Part shown: positions 62,968 to 64,000 of the stretch, piece after piece
Numbering within the stretch: the first letter of the stretch is position 1
How the letters are laid out: each line of letters begins with the position of its first letter
Source of the DNA: Paenibacillus sambharensis
Lineage (GTDB): Bacteria; Bacillota; Bacilli; Paenibacillales; Paenibacillaceae
Direction: 5' to 3'
Assembly: GCF_003233845.1 (NCBI RefSeq)
Contig: NZ_QKRB01000046.1
Location: 1 to 64,000 of the forward strand
DNA: 64,000 nt
The notes under the pieces: generated by a model
Databases searched by the model: none
What the model saw: the letters and a program-made list of their open reading frames with translations, nothing else
What the model was told of the DNA's origin: nothing
Translations under genes and position numbers: made by a program

Positions 62968-64000
62968 TTGCTTCGTACACTGTTAAGGCCGCTGCCCCTG
63001 CTGGCCTGGAGCTGCTCAGCACTCCTTCTGCTGCTGGCCTGCTTCCCTGAGGAGTCGCTACAAGCCTCTTCACGCGGTTTATCAATCTGGTGGGATGTTC
63101 TGTTCCCCTCCCTCTTTCCCTTCTTCATTATTTCGGAGCTGATGCTCGGCTTCGGCGTCGTACACTTCTTCGGCACCCTGCTGGACCCGCTGATGCGCCC
63201 GCTCTTCCGGCTGCCCGGCATTGCAGGCTTCGTCGTGACAATGGGCTACGTCTCCGGCTATCCGGTAGGGGCAAGACTTACCGCACAGCTCAGGGAGAAA
63301 AATCAGGTCACCCGCGCCGAAGGCGAGCGGATGGTGGCCTTCACCACGACATCGGACCCGATCTTCCTGATCGGCGCAGTGTCGGTCGGGTTTTTCCACA
63401 ACGCCCAACTGGCGCTTATCCTTGCAGCCTCGCACTATGGCGCCGCCTTCCTCATCGGACTGCTGGCACGGTTCCATGACCGCAAAGCTCCTTCCACGCC
63501 ACGCAGACAGGAGGCGGATAGTCCGCCGCTGCTTCGTGCCGCACTCGAAGCGATGCATAATGCGCGGATTTCTGACGGACGCGTGCTTGGAAAACTGCTC
63601 GAGGATGCCATTTCTTCCGCTCTTCGTCTAATGATCGTCGTTGGGGGCCTCGTCGTTTTTTTCTCCGCTGTCATGGAAATGCTGAGCGCCACAGGTACAC
63701 TTGATCTGCTGTCTTCAGGCGTTCAGTCTCTGCTGCATGCTGCCGGTCTGCCCCATCAGCTGTCCGCCCCGCTTGTAAACGGGCTGTTCGAGGTCACGCT
63801 TGGCGCCAAGGCGGCATCCGAGTCGGGCGCCCCTCTGATCCACCAGGCAGCAGCTGCAGCATGGGTGCTTTCCTGGGCGGGGCTGTCCGTGCATGCACAG
63901 GTTGCCAGTCTGGTCAGCAGCACCGACATCCGCTACAAGCCCCTGCTTCTGGCCCGCTTCCTTCACAGTGTGCTGGCCTGTGCCCTGGTATACCTGCTGT
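62968..64000 (+). CDS. ylbJ: Sporulation integral membrane protein YlbJ, 3' end beyond the window
   Basis: Starts with TTG 62968, nine bases after GGGAGG, and stays open to the right edge (344 codons). Hydrophobic from the first residues, with PFFIISELMLGFG, GYVSGYPVGARLTAQL and TTTSDPIFLIGAVSVGFF, which are nucleoside-recognition/Gate domain features of YlbJ. SigE-controlled in Bacillus and needed for spore cortex and coat; the role here is by family. It marks the organism as a spore former. Confidence 0.9.
   Translation, partial: MLRTLLRPLPLLAWSCSALLLLLACFPEESLQASSRGLSIWWDVLFPSLFPFFIISELMLGFGVVHFFGTLLDPLMRPLFRLPGIAGFVVTMGYVSGYPVGARLTAQLREKNQVTRAEGERMVAFTTTSDPIFLIGAVSVGFFHNAQLALILAASHYGAAFLIGLLARFHDRKAPSTPRRQEADSPPLLRAALEAMHNARISDGRVLGKLLEDAISSALRLMIVVGGLVVFFSAVMEMLSATGTLDLLSSGVQSLLHAAGLPHQLSAPLVNGLFEVTLGAKAASESGAPLIHQAAAAAWVLSWAGLSVHAQVASLVSSTDIRYKPLLLARFLHSVLACALVYLL

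Overview
The window reads as a chromosomal segment of a spore-forming Bacillota of the Paenibacillaceae type. GC content is moderate (above 50% by eye), Shine-Dalgarno sequences are strong and GG-rich, and TTG and GTG starts are frequent. Family markers fit this: the sporulation membrane protein YlbJ, a CtpB-like S41 protease, the CcpN/PpsR pair, YycC, DUF2621 (YneK), futalosine-route menaquinone genes and a Bacillota-type Tad pilus locus. I saw no rRNA, tRNA, CRISPR array or intact insertion sequence.

Layout. 0-8.4 kb: a chemoreceptor behind a SigD-like promoter, a tiny remnant of what looks like a globin-coupled chemoreceptor, a type Ic aspartate aminotransferase, a squalene/phytoene synthase family enzyme, SpeD, the mqnB-mqnD pair and signal peptidase I. 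8.4-16 kb: a CadC-CadA zinc/cadmium efflux operon with two operator palindromes, a DUF368 polyprenyl-phosphate transporter, a VanZ protein, and a Fur-boxed pair of siderophore permeases followed by an AraC regulator. 16-23 kb: a secreted M14 carboxypeptidase, an AT-rich orphan gene, CtpB, an aldo/keto-reductase-like protein lacking the catalytic residues, and a HAD phosphatase. 23-27 kb: a sulfate transporter operon (cysT-cysW-cysA-sbp). 27-38 kb: DUF4383, YigZ, Pgi, a dehydrogenase fused to a PilZ domain, PpnP, transketolase, PurU, endonuclease IV, DUF2621, a lipoprotein and a TIGR01777 epimerase.

38-43.7 kb is the accessory part, patchy in base composition: HXXEE protein, HxlR regulator, arginase-family protein, an AT-rich lipoprotein, a scar made of two joined fragments of Tad genes, and an intracellular-type subtilase. 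43.7-54.6 kb is a complete Tad/Flp pilus operon on the minus strand: tadZ, cpaF, tadB, tadC, flp, a TadE protein, a DUF5702/TadG-like protein, a second TadE-like protein with a C-terminal beta-rich region, an A24 prepilin peptidase and a DUF6382-FHA protein. 54.8-64 kb is housekeeping: Ndk, GlpX, PpsR and CcpN (gluconeogenesis control), PepF, YycC with a small Cys protein, DUF2225, a truncated hemoglobin, a voltage-gated-like K+ channel, a 30-residue membrane peptide, and YlbJ running off the right edge.

The observations most worth following are the single-ORF dehydrogenase-PilZ fusion with both c-di-GMP-binding motifs kept (29798-31069), the mosaic scar of a second Tad locus next to the subtilase (41121-41512), the internally deleted chemoreceptor (2328-2501), and the catalytically stripped aldo/keto-reductase-like protein (20874-21716).
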